Below are positions 52,003 to 61,156 of a DNA stretch of 64,000 nucleotides, piece by piece (the first letter of the stretch is position 1; every line of letters begins with the position of its first letter). Location of the stretch: assembly GCA_040510375.1 (NCBI GenBank), contig JBEVJC010000008.1, positions 328,683 through 392,682 of the forward strand, read 5' to 3'. The DNA is from JBEVJC01 sp040510375 (GTDB taxonomy: Bacteria; Bacteroidota; Bacteroidia; Chitinophagales; Chitinophagaceae). Position numbers and translations under genes: made by a program. The notes below the pieces were generated by a model. It saw only the letters and a list, made by a program, of their open reading frames with translations, was not told the DNA's origin and did no database searches.

Positions 52003-53688
52003 ATGGCAGACAATTATTTTGATGCAATAGTGATTGGCTCGGGAATCAGTGGCGGATGGGCAGCAAAAGAGCTGACAGAAAAAGGCCTGACCGTTATGAT
52101 GCTTGAACGCGGTCGTAATATCGAGCACGTAAAAGATTATGTGAATGCACAGAAAGATCTCTGGGAGTTTCCGCACCGCGGCCAGCGCACCCAACAGATG
52201 ATCGAAGATTATCCGGTGCTGAAAAGGGATTACCCGTTGAATGAGACTGTACTTGATATGTGGGTAAAGGACAAGGAAAGCCCGTACACTGAAACCAAAC
52301 CCTTTTCGTGGTTCCGCGGTTACCACGTTGGTGGCCGGTCACTCACCTGGGGAAGGCAGAGCTACCGTTTCAATCCGGCGGATTTTGAAGCCAACCTGAA
52401 AGAAGGTATCGGCGTGGACTGGCCCATCCGTTATGAAGATATTGCACCCTGGTACAGCCATGCTGAAAAATTTGCAGGGATCCAGGGTAACCGGGATGGA
52501 TTAAGCGTATTGCCTGATGGCGATTACCTGCCTGCAATAGAAATGAATATTGTTGAAAAAGATGTAGCCAAACGTCTTAAGGAACACTATAAGGGAACCC
52601 GCCACATGATTATGGGCCGCAGCGCCAATATCACGCAGCCGAAACCCGAACAGAACAGGTTGAATTGCCAGTACCGCGACAGGTGCTGGAGAGGTTGCCC
52701 ATATGGTGCATACTTCAGCACACAATCCGCCACCCTGCCCGCAGCAATGGCCACCAAAAGATTAACACTCCGCCCCTTCTCCATCGTTACCAAAATCCTT
52801 TATGATAAGGATACAAAACGGGCTACCGGTGTGGAAGTGCTGGATGCACAGACCAACCAGACGGTTGTTTATAAATCAAAGATTGTTTTCGTAAATGCTT
52901 CTGCTTTTAATTCCACCTGGGTATTGATGAACAGCGCTACGGATATCTGGCCCGGCGGTCTTGGCAGCAGCAGTGGTGAACTGGGTCATAATGTGATGGA
53001 CCATCACTTCCGCCTTGGCGCCTCCGGCCAGGCAGAAGGTTATGACGATAAGTATTATTTTGGCCGCAGGCCTTCGGGGATTTATATCCCAAGGTTCCGC
53101 AACTGGGACGGCGACAAAAGAAATTATGTGCGTGGTTTTGGTTACCAAGGTTCAGCAAGCCGCAGCAGGTGGTCGCGTGATGTGGCAGAGTTCAGCGTCG
53201 GCGCTGAATTAAAAGAAGCACTGACCGAACCCGGCAGCTGGAGCGTTGGTATCACCGCCTTCGGCGAGATGCTTCCGTATCATGACAACAAGATCAGCCT
53301 GGATAAAAGCAAAAAAGATAAATGGGGATTGCCGGTGCTGAATATGGATGTGGAGATCAAGGAAAATGAAAAGAATATGCGTGTGGACATGATGGCTGAT
53401 GCCAAGGAAATGCTGGAAGCCGCAGGCCTGAAGAATGTATCAACCTATGACGGTGGGTACGAAGTGGGCATGGGTATCCATGAAATGGGCACAGCACGCA
53501 TGGGTCGCGATCCAAAAACTTCGGTACTCAACGGACACAACCAGGTCTGGGATGCACCAAACGTTTTTGTTACGGATGGAGCAGCTATGACATCCGCTTC
53601 CTGCGTTAATCCATCGCTTACCTATATGGCACTGACAGCCCGGGCAGCCGATTTCGCAGTATCGGAGTTAAAGAAAGGAAATCTTTAA
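52003..53688 (+). CDS. GMC-family FAD oxidoreductase, catalytic subunit 2
   Basis: This 561-residue flavoprotein is a probable glycoside or polyol dehydrogenase. FAD binding is through AIVIGSGISGGWAAKELTEK (about 7-26) and LERGRN. A cysteine cluster NCQYRDRCWRGCPYGAY lies at about 219-235. The C-terminal domain has MGIHEMGTARMGRDP with the conserved His and TSASCVNPSLTYMALTARAA with the paired Asn. No signal peptide is seen; the partner subunit 50 bases downstream carries a Tat signal, so co-export is likely. It resembles the first GMC protein (43463) but the two are clearly different in sequence, so they probably serve different substrates. Confidence 0.92.
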   Translation: MADNYFDAIVIGSGISGGWAAKELTEKGLTVMMLERGRNIEHVKDYVNAQKDLWEFPHRGQRTQQMIEDYPVLKRDYPLNETVLDMWVKDKESPYTETKPFSWFRGYHVGGRSLTWGRQSYRFNPADFEANLKEGIGVDWPIRYEDIAPWYSHAEKFAGIQGNRDGLSVLPDGDYLPAIEMNIVEKDVAKRLKEHYKGTRHMIMGRSANITQPKPEQNRLNCQYRDRCWRGCPYGAYFSTQSATLPAAMATKRLTLRPFSIVTKILYDKDTKRATGVEVLDAQTNQTVVYKSKIVFVNASAFNSTWVLMNSATDIWPGGLGSSSGELGHNVMDHHFRLGASGQAEGYDDKYYFGRRPSGIYIPRFRNWDGDKRNYVRGFGYQGSASRSRWSRDVAEFSVGAELKEALTEPGSWSVGITAFGEMLPYHDNKISLDKSKKDKWGLPVLNMDVEIKENEKNMRVDMMADAKEMLEAAGLKNVSTYDGGYEVGMGIHEMGTARMGRDPKTSVLNGHNQVWDAPNVFVTDGAAMTSASCVNPSLTYMALTARAADFAVSELKKGNL

Positions 53689-53738
53689 TCCACCAGTATG
53701 GTTTATATCCCGGCAACGGGTACATAAAATAATAAAAC

Positions 53739-54371
53739 ATGGAACGCAGAGAACTATTAAAATTGATCACGCTGGCTACCGGTGGAGTACTGATCGGCGG
53801 CGAACTTTTCCTTAGCGGTTGTAAAAATGATCCGAAGATCGGCGGTGAAACCTTTACCCCCGAAGATATCGCCTTCCTGGATGAAGCTGGCGAGACCATC
53901 ATTCCACAAACCGCCACGCCGGGCGCGAAAGCCGCAGCAGTGGGCTCATTCATGACCGTTATGGTGAACGACTGTTACGCAAAGGACGATCAGAAAATCT
54001 TCCATTCGGGTATCGGAAAACTCAATGACGCGATGGATAAAAAATTCAAAGTGGCATTTATGGAAGCTACACCCGCACAACGCAAAGAGCTCTTTACCGA
54101 ACTGGATAAGGAAGCAAGGGAGTATGCAAAAAAGAAATCTGATTTTGACAGGGAGCAATCAGCCAAACTGAAAGATGCAACTGCAAAGGGCGAGAGTTTT
54201 GAAAAGAAAACCATGGACCCGCATTATTTCACCATGGTGAAACAGCTGACCCTTCTTGGTTTCTTTACCTCAAAAACAGGTGCTACCGAAACATTACGCC
54301 ATATTTCGGTACCGGCCCGTTATGATGGTGACCTGCCCTATAAAAAAGGAGATCGCGCATTTTTCGAATAA
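53739..54371 (+). CDS. Gluconate 2-dehydrogenase subunit-3-family protein 2
   Basis: This 210-residue protein is the small partner of GMC subunit 2. The N-terminus, MERRELLKLITLATGGVLIG, holds a short Tat-like Arg pair and ends in a lipobox (LFLSGCKND, Cys at about 28). The mature part has FTPEDIAFLDEAGETIIPQT, VGSFMTVMVNDCYAKDDQ, and LTLLGFFTSKTGATETLRH, the family pattern. A lysine-rich helical middle (about 110-160) is longer than in the first copy. It is followed 27 bases later by another TIM-barrel gene in the same operon. Confidence 0.9.
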   Translation: MERRELLKLITLATGGVLIGGELFLSGCKNDPKIGGETFTPEDIAFLDEAGETIIPQTATPGAKAAAVGSFMTVMVNDCYAKDDQKIFHSGIGKLNDAMDKKFKVAFMEATPAQRKELFTELDKEAREYAKKKSDFDREQSAKLKDATAKGESFEKKTMDPHYFTMVKQLTLLGFFTSKTGATETLRHISVPARYDGDLPYKKGDRAFFE

Positions 54372-54398
54372 TAATTGTTCACCCCCGAAACTTCATGT

Positions 54399-55268
54399 AT
54401 GAATTATAACAGAAGAAGCTTTTTAAAAGTCAGTGGCGGATTCGCTGCTGCAATGGCACTTGCTCCAATGGCCTGCAACTCAGCCCAAAAAACAATGGGC
54501 AAAAGCACGGCTGGCAATTTCGGTCTCCAGTTATATACCCTGCGGGACGATCTTCCAAAAGATCCGCGCGGTGTACTGAAGCAGGTTGCCTCCTTTGGTT
54601 ATAAACAGATTGAAGGATACGAAGGCCCGCAGGGAATGTTCTGGGGCATGGGGCATACCGGCTTTAAACAATATATGGATGAATTGGGTATGAACTTTAT
54701 CTCCAGTCATTGCGATATTAATAAGGATTTTGAAAAGAAGGCCGCAGAGGCTTCTGCTATCGGAATGAAATACCTGATTTGTCCATACAAGGGCCCCCAG
54801 AAATCATTGGACGACTATAAAAAATTTGCCGACGAGTTCAATAAAAAAGGTGAGATCTGCCGCCAGAACGGAATCAGGTTTGCTTACCATAACCATGATT
54901 ATACTTTTAAATTGGTAGATGGCCAGTTTCCACAGGATGTACTGATGCAGAACACCGATCCCGCTACAGTGGATTATGAAATGGATATCTACTGGGTAGT
55001 AGCCGCCGGACAGGATCCTGCAACATGGTTCAACAAATACAAAAACCGGTTCCGTCTCTGTCATGTAAAAGACCGGACAAAGGGTGCAACTGATGCAGCT
55101 GATTCAACCACATTGGGTGAAGGTTCTATCGACTATGCAAAAATCCTGACCGTTGCAAAAGACACAGGCATGGAATATTATATCGTTGAGCAGGAAAAAT
55201 ATACCGGCACAACACCATTGAAAGCTACAGCAGATGACGCAGCATACATGAAAAAACTGGAATTCTGA
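54399..55268 (+). CDS. Tat-lipoprotein TIM-barrel sugar isomerase/epimerase-family protein
   Basis: This 289-residue protein begins with a canonical Tat motif (NRRSFLKVSGGFAAAMALAP) followed by a lipobox (MACNS, Cys at about 26). The mature TIM barrel has FGLQLYTLRDDLPKDPRGVL (about 39-58), GMNFISSHCDINKDF, FAYHNHDYTFKLVDGQ, VDYEMDIYWVVAAGQDP, and RLCHVKDRTKGATDA, giving the metal-binding His, Glu and Asp set. The ATG at 54399 is preferred over a TTG at 54375. It is the last gene of the permease-GMC operon; its stop is only two bases from the convergent glycosyltransferase. Confidence 0.9.
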   Translation: MNYNRRSFLKVSGGFAAAMALAPMACNSAQKTMGKSTAGNFGLQLYTLRDDLPKDPRGVLKQVASFGYKQIEGYEGPQGMFWGMGHTGFKQYMDELGMNFISSHCDINKDFEKKAAEASAIGMKYLICPYKGPQKSLDDYKKFADEFNKKGEICRQNGIRFAYHNHDYTFKLVDGQFPQDVLMQNTDPATVDYEMDIYWVVAAGQDPATWFNKYKNRFRLCHVKDRTKGATDAADSTTLGEGSIDYAKILTVAKDTGMEYYIVEQEKYTGTTPLKATADDAAYMKKLEF

Positions 55269-55270
55269 GT

Positions 55271-56296
55271 TCAGGTTCCCAGTTCTGCCAGTGCACGGGG
55301 CAGGTTTCCTCCCCTGCTGATAACTTCCGCAATGGGTCTCATTTTGAAACGCATTAAATCATAGCTCTCCTTCGGGAGGGCTTTTATTTTTTCAGGAAGT
55401 TCCTGCAGGTCGTTTATTACCAAACCAATACCGGCCGACAAAACCAGTGGGGCACAACCGGTGAGTTCATGGATAATGACCGGAAGACCGCAAAGTATAT
55501 ACAAAGAAAGTTTATGCTGACTGATAAGGGAAATATAATGACCCAGGTCACCTTCCGGTTCTGCAAGTCCATCACCATCCCATATCAATCCAAATGACCC
55601 TTCCAGATTATATGGCAACTGCTTCGGGTCAAAACTGCCTTTGTAAGAAACATTGGGAAATGTTTCAATACCCGGCCGGAGTCCAGGTCCATACAGATGG
55701 AAATGCAAACCTGCCAATGAAGATCCCGGTTGACCAAGTTTTTGAAGGAAGCCACTTTTTTCCAGGTTACCGGCAAAAACAATTACACCTGAAATGCTAC
55801 GTTCAACTTCAGGAACGATAACCGGAAAATCGAAAAACTGCAGCTCACTTGCTTGTGCCTGTGGATGAAAACGCAGTAACCAGTTTTTCATAGCGGCATT
55901 GTGCACAACGAAACTGGGAATTGAACGGAAGAATATCTGTTCTTTCCGCAATAATACATGATTGCCAAACTTCAGACCCGAGATATCAGCCAGGATGCAG
56001 ACCAGCCGGACGTTTCGGAAACGAAGCAGTTTCAGCAATACAAGATTTAAATTCGCATAAACGGGGTAAAGGAATACAACAGTTGAACCCCGGGGCATGG
56101 TCAGCACTTCACGGATCATTGCATAGATCCTTGATGGTTTCCTCCTCCATTGGAGGTCAGCTGAAAAAGGAAGTTCAACCGGATGGAATCCAATAGCCAG
56201 CAGGATATTTTCAATATCAATATACCCGATCCCACCGTGTTGGAAATGCAATCCATTATACTGTCGGATAAAGAACCTGGTTCCCCTTTTTTTCAC
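55271..56296 (-). CDS. Glycosyltransferase-like protein (Gtf3/galactofuranosyltransferase-like)
   Basis: This 341-residue protein resembles GT-B sugar transferases of the WbbI/GlfT or Gtf3 type. It has IGYIDIENILLAIGFHPVEL near the N-terminus, RLVCILADISGLKFGNHVLL, SFVVHNAAMKNWL, VIVFAGNLEKSGFLQKL, the acceptor/donor region YNLEGSFGLIWDGDGLAEPE, and LYILCGLPVIIHELTGCAPL. The GTG start at 56296 overlaps the flippase stop by four bases. An intrinsic terminator for the opposite strand lies inside its 3' part. It probably adds sugars for the polysaccharide exported by the adjacent flippase. Confidence 0.78.
   Translation of the reverse strand: MKKRGTRFFIRQYNGLHFQHGGIGYIDIENILLAIGFHPVELPFSADLQWRRKPSRIYAMIREVLTMPRGSTVVFLYPVYANLNLVLLKLLRFRNVRLVCILADISGLKFGNHVLLRKEQIFFRSIPSFVVHNAAMKNWLLRFHPQAQASELQFFDFPVIVPEVERSISGVIVFAGNLEKSGFLQKLGQPGSSLAGLHFHLYGPGLRPGIETFPNVSYKGSFDPKQLPYNLEGSFGLIWDGDGLAEPEGDLGHYISLISQHKLSLYILCGLPVIIHELTGCAPLVLSAGIGLVINDLQELPEKIKALPKESYDLMRFKMRPIAEVISRGGNLPRALAELGT
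55363..55392 (+). terminator. Terminator of the GMC operon 2, inside the opposing gene
   Basis: Eight-bp stem with one G-U pair (55363-55370 with 55375-55382), UUCG tetraloop, then TTTATTTTTT on the plus strand. It is 95 bases past the TIM-barrel stop, within the coding region of the minus-strand glycosyltransferase. Confidence 0.8.
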
Positions 56297-57762
56297 AATT
56301 GTCCTGATTTTAATACGTACTTGTTTTTTACGCCACGGAAAATCATCATCACGAATTCATTTCGCAGAATAACCAGTAAAATTCCATAGATGCCGATACA
56401 TCCAAAAATAATCACAGCCAGCCGCAGGGCCCCTGCATTCATTGTCCGGTGGGCCAGCCAGGTAACAGGTATAAAAGCGATTGTACCGATGACCGCCTGC
56501 AGAATGGGCCGCGGCGGTAATTTTACCTGGGGGAAAAGCCTTCTGACAGATCTGACGTTCAGCAACATCAATATAAGTTCTGCAACCAGCAATGCAATAC
56601 AGGCGCCGCGCGCGGAATAATAATGGGAAAGAACCACCGACATCAGCACAAAAATCCCGCTTGACAACACCAGGTTTTTTAAAAACGTTCTTTCTTTATG
56701 TTGTGCTATCAATACAGGATTACTAAGGAATAAACTGATGCCCTTGATCAACGGGAAAACAGCAAGTATCCGCAGGTTGACCGATGCATCGGCAAACTTA
56801 TTTCCAAAAAAAACAAGCGCCAGTTCCTCTGCAAGCAGGAAGATCCCCATACACATGGGAATGGCAAACAAAACAATGAACTGGATATTGAAGGATAGTT
56901 TCTGCGCAAGCTGATCATCTTTCTTCTCGCTGGAAAGTGATACCACCCTGGGGAAAAAAACCAGGAAGGAATCGGTGAGCAGTGTTGTCCCGACGCGTAC
57001 CACCTTTGCGGACAGACTATACACACCCACCATGCCGGCCGTGCTGACCAGTCCCAGTAGTACATTATCGAGCATCAGTGGAATACTATAAAAAAGGCTG
57101 ATAAGATAAGTCACCCAGACATAACGAAGATGTTTGCGCCAGTCCACTTTTTTGAATGTAAAAGAAACTTCCTTCAGCAACAGTGTATAATTCCAGATAC
57201 CATTAAGTATCGCGGAGCCCACAATTGCGAGATAATACAGGTAATAATCACGAGGGGTTTGAATCAGAACAAAAATGGAAATAAGACCAAGTAGCCTGAC
57301 CACGATCGATCTCAACGCGATATAACCAAATTTTTCCCGTCCCATAAAATACCACTCGCAGGCAAAAAAGTTTACAACAAAGAAGGAAACGGACAAAAGA
57401 ACAAGACGGGTATCGCCAATCCTGTCCCAAAGGAAAAAGAGTGCAGACGCATAGAGTATGGACGTAAATAAAGAGGTAATAATATGCAGTGTAAGTAACT
57501 GCGGAACCAGTATTTTCAGTTTAGCCGGATCATTCTGGCACTTGGCAACTTCCCGTATTCCGTAGGTAGTCACTCCGAATTCGGCGATAATTACAAAATA
57601 ATAGGTAAACGAGTCAACAAAACCTACCCTTCCGATGCCCTCGGGATTCAGTACCCGGGAAACGTACGGGATAGACAGCAGCGGTAGCAATACGTTGCTG
57701 CACGACAGGATGAAATTGTAAACAAGATTGCGTTTAATATTGGCCAAAATATAAACCACCAT
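56293..57762 (-). CDS. Polysaccharide flippase (Wzx-like, MATE/MVF superfamily)
   Basis: This 489-residue inner-membrane protein has about 12-14 hydrophobic segments. The start RNLVYNFILSCSNVLLPLLS and PYVSRVLNPEGIGRVGFVDS (about 27-46) is the classical RfbX/Wzx N-terminus. It moves lipid-linked oligosaccharide units across the inner membrane. FACEWYFMGREKFGYIALRS is another family patch. It is followed by an overlapping glycosyltransferase (GTGA, four bases), giving a small two-gene unit, and is divergent from the glycosyltransferase-like gene at 57836. The glycan is not known. Confidence 0.9.
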   Translation of the reverse strand: MVVYILANIKRNLVYNFILSCSNVLLPLLSIPYVSRVLNPEGIGRVGFVDSFTYYFVIIAEFGVTTYGIREVAKCQNDPAKLKILVPQLLTLHIITSLFTSILYASALFFLWDRIGDTRLVLLSVSFFVVNFFACEWYFMGREKFGYIALRSIVVRLLGLISIFVLIQTPRDYYLYYLAIVGSAILNGIWNYTLLLKEVSFTFKKVDWRKHLRYVWVTYLISLFYSIPLMLDNVLLGLVSTAGMVGVYSLSAKVVRVGTTLLTDSFLVFFPRVVSLSSEKKDDQLAQKLSFNIQFIVLFAIPMCMGIFLLAEELALVFFGNKFADASVNLRILAVFPLIKGISLFLSNPVLIAQHKERTFLKNLVLSSGIFVLMSVVLSHYYSARGACIALLVAELILMLLNVRSVRRLFPQVKLPPRPILQAVIGTIAFIPVTWLAHRTMNAGALRLAVIIFGCIGIYGILLVILRNEFVMMIFRGVKNKYVLKSGQL

Positions 57763-57835
57763 GAGGGGGTCTTACAAACATACTATAAAGTTTATCTTTA
57801 CGGACGATGGCCAGTAAAAACCACAAACCCCGATC

Positions 57836-58984
57836 ATGAGATTGCTTTTGATGGATACGCAGCATTTTGAAGTGCTGCAAACCCTACTTCGGTTATTTGG
57901 TCAGTTTCAACATGAGATGAAGGTCTTTACCACCGCTGGTTCCAGAAAACAACTGATGGCTGCCCTGGAAGGTGAAAAACTGGACATCAGTTGGGAAGTG
58001 CAGGGTGAACAGGAAAGCCGCCGGCAATTCGCCTGGCGTTTCACGTTGGAACTAAGGTCGGGCCAGTACGACCTGGTAGCGCTGGTTACCGTTGCCGATA
58101 ACCACCTGATCTTTGCAAGGGCACTTAAACAGATGCGCGGCCAGAAAAGCCTCCTGACGATCCATAGCCTCAATGGTTACTTCAAATACAAACCTTCCTT
58201 CAGCCTGAAAAGGCTGGTACGTTTCATTGGTAAAAACAAACTGGTAAAACAATCATCTCTTGTGCAGGTACTTTCATACGGTGTTGCTGATGAGTTCAGG
58301 AAGCTTGCAGCCGGTTCAAGCCCTCAAAAAAAAGTAATTGTGATCCCCGGCAGTATTTATGATCCGGGTCGTTTCAGTTCCCGCACACTCTCCCAAAATG
58401 AAAACATCCGGATTGTACTTCCCGGCGCAGTTGATGAACGCAGGAGAAATTACGAGGATGTATTCCGTTTGCTGGAGAAAGCAAACGAACTGGAGATCCG
58501 CATTACCGTTATCCTGCTTGGAGGCATCCTGCCGGAGTATAGCCATTGGATAAGGGAACGTATTCAGCAGTATAACAAAGAACATGACAACCTGGTGAGT
58601 TTTGGAGAAAGCGATGTAGACCAGGCGATATTTGACCGGTATATGGAAGAATGCCATTTTGTATGGATGCCGTTCAAACAGGCAATGATTATCCAGGATG
58701 GCGTGGAAGAATACTATGGGCGATCCATGAACTCGGGCAACCTGGGGGATGTAATCCGGTATGCCAAACCTTTTTTTGTTCCACGTTTTATCGCAATTGA
58801 CACCGGTTTACGGGAGATTGCCCAACGGTATGATCAGGTAGATGAGCTGTTAACTGTTCTGCAAACAATGGATCCTGAAAATTACAACAGGATGGTCACC
58901 AGCTCCAGGAATGTATCGATGAACTACCAGCTGAAAACACTGACGGATCTTCATCTGCAACTCTTCAGGGATCTTATACCCTGA
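57836..58984 (+). CDS. Putative glycosyltransferase (GT-B fold)
   Basis: This 382-residue soluble protein looks like a GT-B glycosyltransferase, although its N-terminus is unusual. MRLLLMDTQHFEVLQTLLRL is followed by HEMKVFTTAG, and SLLTIHSLNGYFKYKPSFSL (about 102-121). The C-terminal domain has IRIVLPGAVDERRRNYEDVF, ITVILLGGILPEYSHWI, NLVSFGESDVDQAIFDRYME, WMPFKQAMIIQDGVEEYYGR, and SGNLGDVIRYAKPFFVPRF, which follow the donor-site order of GT4-like enzymes. It lies divergent from the flippase and may belong to the same polysaccharide pathway. Confidence in the fold is moderate; the exact reaction is unknown. Confidence 0.68.
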   Translation: MRLLLMDTQHFEVLQTLLRLFGQFQHEMKVFTTAGSRKQLMAALEGEKLDISWEVQGEQESRRQFAWRFTLELRSGQYDLVALVTVADNHLIFARALKQMRGQKSLLTIHSLNGYFKYKPSFSLKRLVRFIGKNKLVKQSSLVQVLSYGVADEFRKLAAGSSPQKKVIVIPGSIYDPGRFSSRTLSQNENIRIVLPGAVDERRRNYEDVFRLLEKANELEIRITVILLGGILPEYSHWIRERIQQYNKEHDNLVSFGESDVDQAIFDRYMEECHFVWMPFKQAMIIQDGVEEYYGRSMNSGNLGDVIRYAKPFFVPRFIAIDTGLREIAQRYDQVDELLTVLQTMDPENYNRMVTSSRNVSMNYQLKTLTDLHLQLFRDLIP

Positions 58985-59066
58985 GCCGAAAAAAACCCGG
59001 AAGATACGCTACCATTGAAAATGATAACTATTCTTCCAGGTCTTCATTTTATAATACCGGTGTTTC

Positions 59067-59831
59067 TTACTTTTTCAAGGCCTTGATTATAGCAATAAAT
59101 TCTGCAGGAACCAGTGAAGCACCACCTACCAGTCCGCCATCAACATCAGGGGATGCAAATAATTCAACGGCATTGGCTGCTTTCACGCTACCACCGTACA
59201 GGATAGAAATAGTATCGGCCACTGCCTGGGTGTATTTTGCAGCCAAAACCGAACGCAGGTAAGCATGGATGTCCTGCGCCTGCTGGGTTGTAGCAGTCCG
59301 TCCCGTTCCGATAGCCCAGATCGGCTCATACGCGATCACGATCTTTTGCAGGTCGTCCGGAGCCAGGTGAAGGAGGCTTTCTTCCAGTTGGCGTGCAACA
59401 AATTCGTTTTGCGCTTCTTTCTCGCGCACTTCGAGTGGTTCACCGCAACAGAAAATGGGAGTAAGTCCATGTTTCAGGCAGATATCAACCTTGGCAGCAA
59501 GATCAGCATTTGTTTCATTGAAATATTCGCGGCGTTCACTATGACCCACCACACAATATTTTATTCCAAGTGAAGTAAGCATCGTTGCCGAGATCTCACC
59601 GGTATAGGCGCCCGATTCTTTCTGGTAAAGGTTCTGCGCAGCCACATCATAGTTTTCTGCACCAGCCAGTTTTTCCTTTGCCATGGACAGGTAGGGCGAA
59701 GGCACCGCGAATATCGCATGTTGTCCTTCAGACAGGTTGATGCCGGCCTGCAGGATTTCTGTAAGCAGGACATCCCCTTGCTGGATCGTCAAATTCATTT
59801 TCCAGTTTGCCGCTGCGATCTGTTTTCTCAT
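59067..59831 (-). CDS. tpiA: Triosephosphate isomerase
   Basis: This glycolytic enzyme interconverts dihydroxyacetone phosphate and glyceraldehyde-3-phosphate. It is a standard 254-residue TIM. Catalytic residues are Lys in AANWKMNLTIQQGD (residue 12), His in VVGHSERREYF (about 97-107, His100), and Glu in VIAYEPIWAIGTGRTAT (about 170). The phosphate-binding loop is ILYGGSVKAANA. It is 10 bases downstream of the GlmU-like gene on the same strand, so co-transcription is probable. No terminator was recognised after it. Confidence 0.98.
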   Translation of the reverse strand: MRKQIAAANWKMNLTIQQGDVLLTEILQAGINLSEGQHAIFAVPSPYLSMAKEKLAGAENYDVAAQNLYQKESGAYTGEISATMLTSLGIKYCVVGHSERREYFNETNADLAAKVDICLKHGLTPIFCCGEPLEVREKEAQNEFVARQLEESLLHLAPDDLQKIVIAYEPIWAIGTGRTATTQQAQDIHAYLRSVLAAKYTQAVADTISILYGGSVKAANAVELFASPDVDGGLVGGASLVPAEFIAIIKALKK

Positions 59832-59841
59832 TCAGGTTCTT

Positions 59842-61020
59842 TTAGAAGTGTTGATAGATATGTTGTAAGATTTTTATTTCATTTTCGGTTAGCTCCTGCC
59901 CTTTCAGTTTCTTCCAGGCGCTTGCGTCGCGGATCGCCTTGTCGGCGTCATAACGCCGGATTCCCTCGCTGCCCCAGGAAAAACTGGGGATATATTTGGG
60001 TGTAAGACCGGCTCCAAAAACATTTGCCGATACACCGATTACCGTACCCGTATTGATGGATGTATTGATGGCCGTGCGGGTATAATCACCCATCATTACA
60101 CCACATTTTGTACCCGCACTCACTGGTCCGCCTGGTGTCCACATATTGATGGTACCAACATTATTCTTCAGGTTTGAATTGGTAGTTCCCGCTCCCATAT
60201 TACACCATTCACCAATTACCGAATCACCAAGATACCCATGATGTGCCTTGTTGGAATATCCAAACATGACGGAATTTTTTATCTCCCCGGCACCAATGCA
60301 ATACGGACCAAGCGTGGTAGCTCCATAAACCGCTGTACCCATTTTTAGCAAAGCTCCTTCTCCCATCGCAAAGGGTCCGCGTATCATGGAGCCTTCCATT
60401 ATTTCTGCATTCCTGCCAATATAAATAGGACCCTTCGATGCATTCAGGAAACTATGTTCAACACTAACCCCCTCTTCGATAAATATTTCCTTCCTGTTTA
60501 TTATCCGGTTGGAATCCGGGATGGGGGCCGATTTACGTTTCTTTGTAAGCAACCTGAAATCCTCCCGGATGGCCCAGTCATTCAGTGCAATTATATCCCA
60601 CGGATAACGGATACTCCTGACCAGCTCATCAATGATCACAGCTTTCTTTACCTGGATCTGGTGATCACCTTTTATATCTTTTCCGGAAAAACGGAATACG
60701 AATCCGCTTTGGGTTCCGGTGGACAGGAACTCACCGGTTTTTAATTTTTTTACTCCCTTAATGATCGTGGTGCTCGGAAGGACATTACCATGTACCAGGA
60801 AAAAAGTATCATTATCACCGGCTTTGCTGAGGTCAACTGAACGGTCAAGGTCTTTATAATCATCTTCCATCCGGTCGCCGGAAGGGAGACCAAGCATCAT
60901 CTCCCATTTTTCACGGATGGTAAGAATGCCCACCCGGATATCCTGGATCTGCCTTGTAAGTGTAAAGGGATACAGGTTCTCCGGCTGGCAAAACTCTTCC
61001 GTGAAAATGATTTTTTCCAT
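59842..61020 (-). CDS. GlmU-like protein with left-handed beta-helix, nucleotidyltransferase motif absent
   Basis: This 392-residue protein resembles GlmU and sugar-nucleotidyltransferase-like proteins of Bacteroidota. The C-terminal half (about 180-350) has hexapeptide repeats of a left-handed beta-helix, such as IYIGRNAEIMEGSMIRGPFA, GPYCIGAGEIKNSVMFGYSN and GEWCNMGAGTTNSNLKNNVG. The N-terminal domain keeps the rough NTP-transferase fold but starts IIFTEEFCQPENLYPFTLTR in place of the LxxGxGTRM motif, so pyrophosphorylase activity is doubtful. Acetyltransferase function is possible through the repeats. It is paired with tpiA in a putative operon. Confidence 0.75.
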   Translation of the reverse strand: MEKIIFTEEFCQPENLYPFTLTRQIQDIRVGILTIREKWEMMLGLPSGDRMEDDYKDLDRSVDLSKAGDNDTFFLVHGNVLPSTTIIKGVKKLKTGEFLSTGTQSGFVFRFSGKDIKGDHQIQVKKAVIIDELVRSIRYPWDIIALNDWAIREDFRLLTKKRKSAPIPDSNRIINRKEIFIEEGVSVEHSFLNASKGPIYIGRNAEIMEGSMIRGPFAMGEGALLKMGTAVYGATTLGPYCIGAGEIKNSVMFGYSNKAHHGYLGDSVIGEWCNMGAGTTNSNLKNNVGTINMWTPGGPVSAGTKCGVMMGDYTRTAINTSINTGTVIGVSANVFGAGLTPKYIPSFSWGSEGIRRYDADKAIRDASAWKKLKGQELTENEIKILQHIYQHF

Positions 61021-61064
61021 AAATGAATAGGGTCAAAAATAAGGAAAGCGCCGCGAGTATGTCG

Positions 61065-61094
61065 CAAAAAAAACCTCCCGATGAGTCGGGAGGT
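61065..61094 (-). terminator. Intrinsic terminator after rpmE
   Basis: Nine-bp perfect stem (61073-61081 with 61086-61094) and a TGAG loop. On the minus strand it is followed by about eight T residues. Confidence 0.9.
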
Positions 61095-61156
61095 CGTATA
61101 GTATAGCCATGAAAAACAGCTCATCATTTTCGTCAGAGCCGTTGCGCAATATAATA

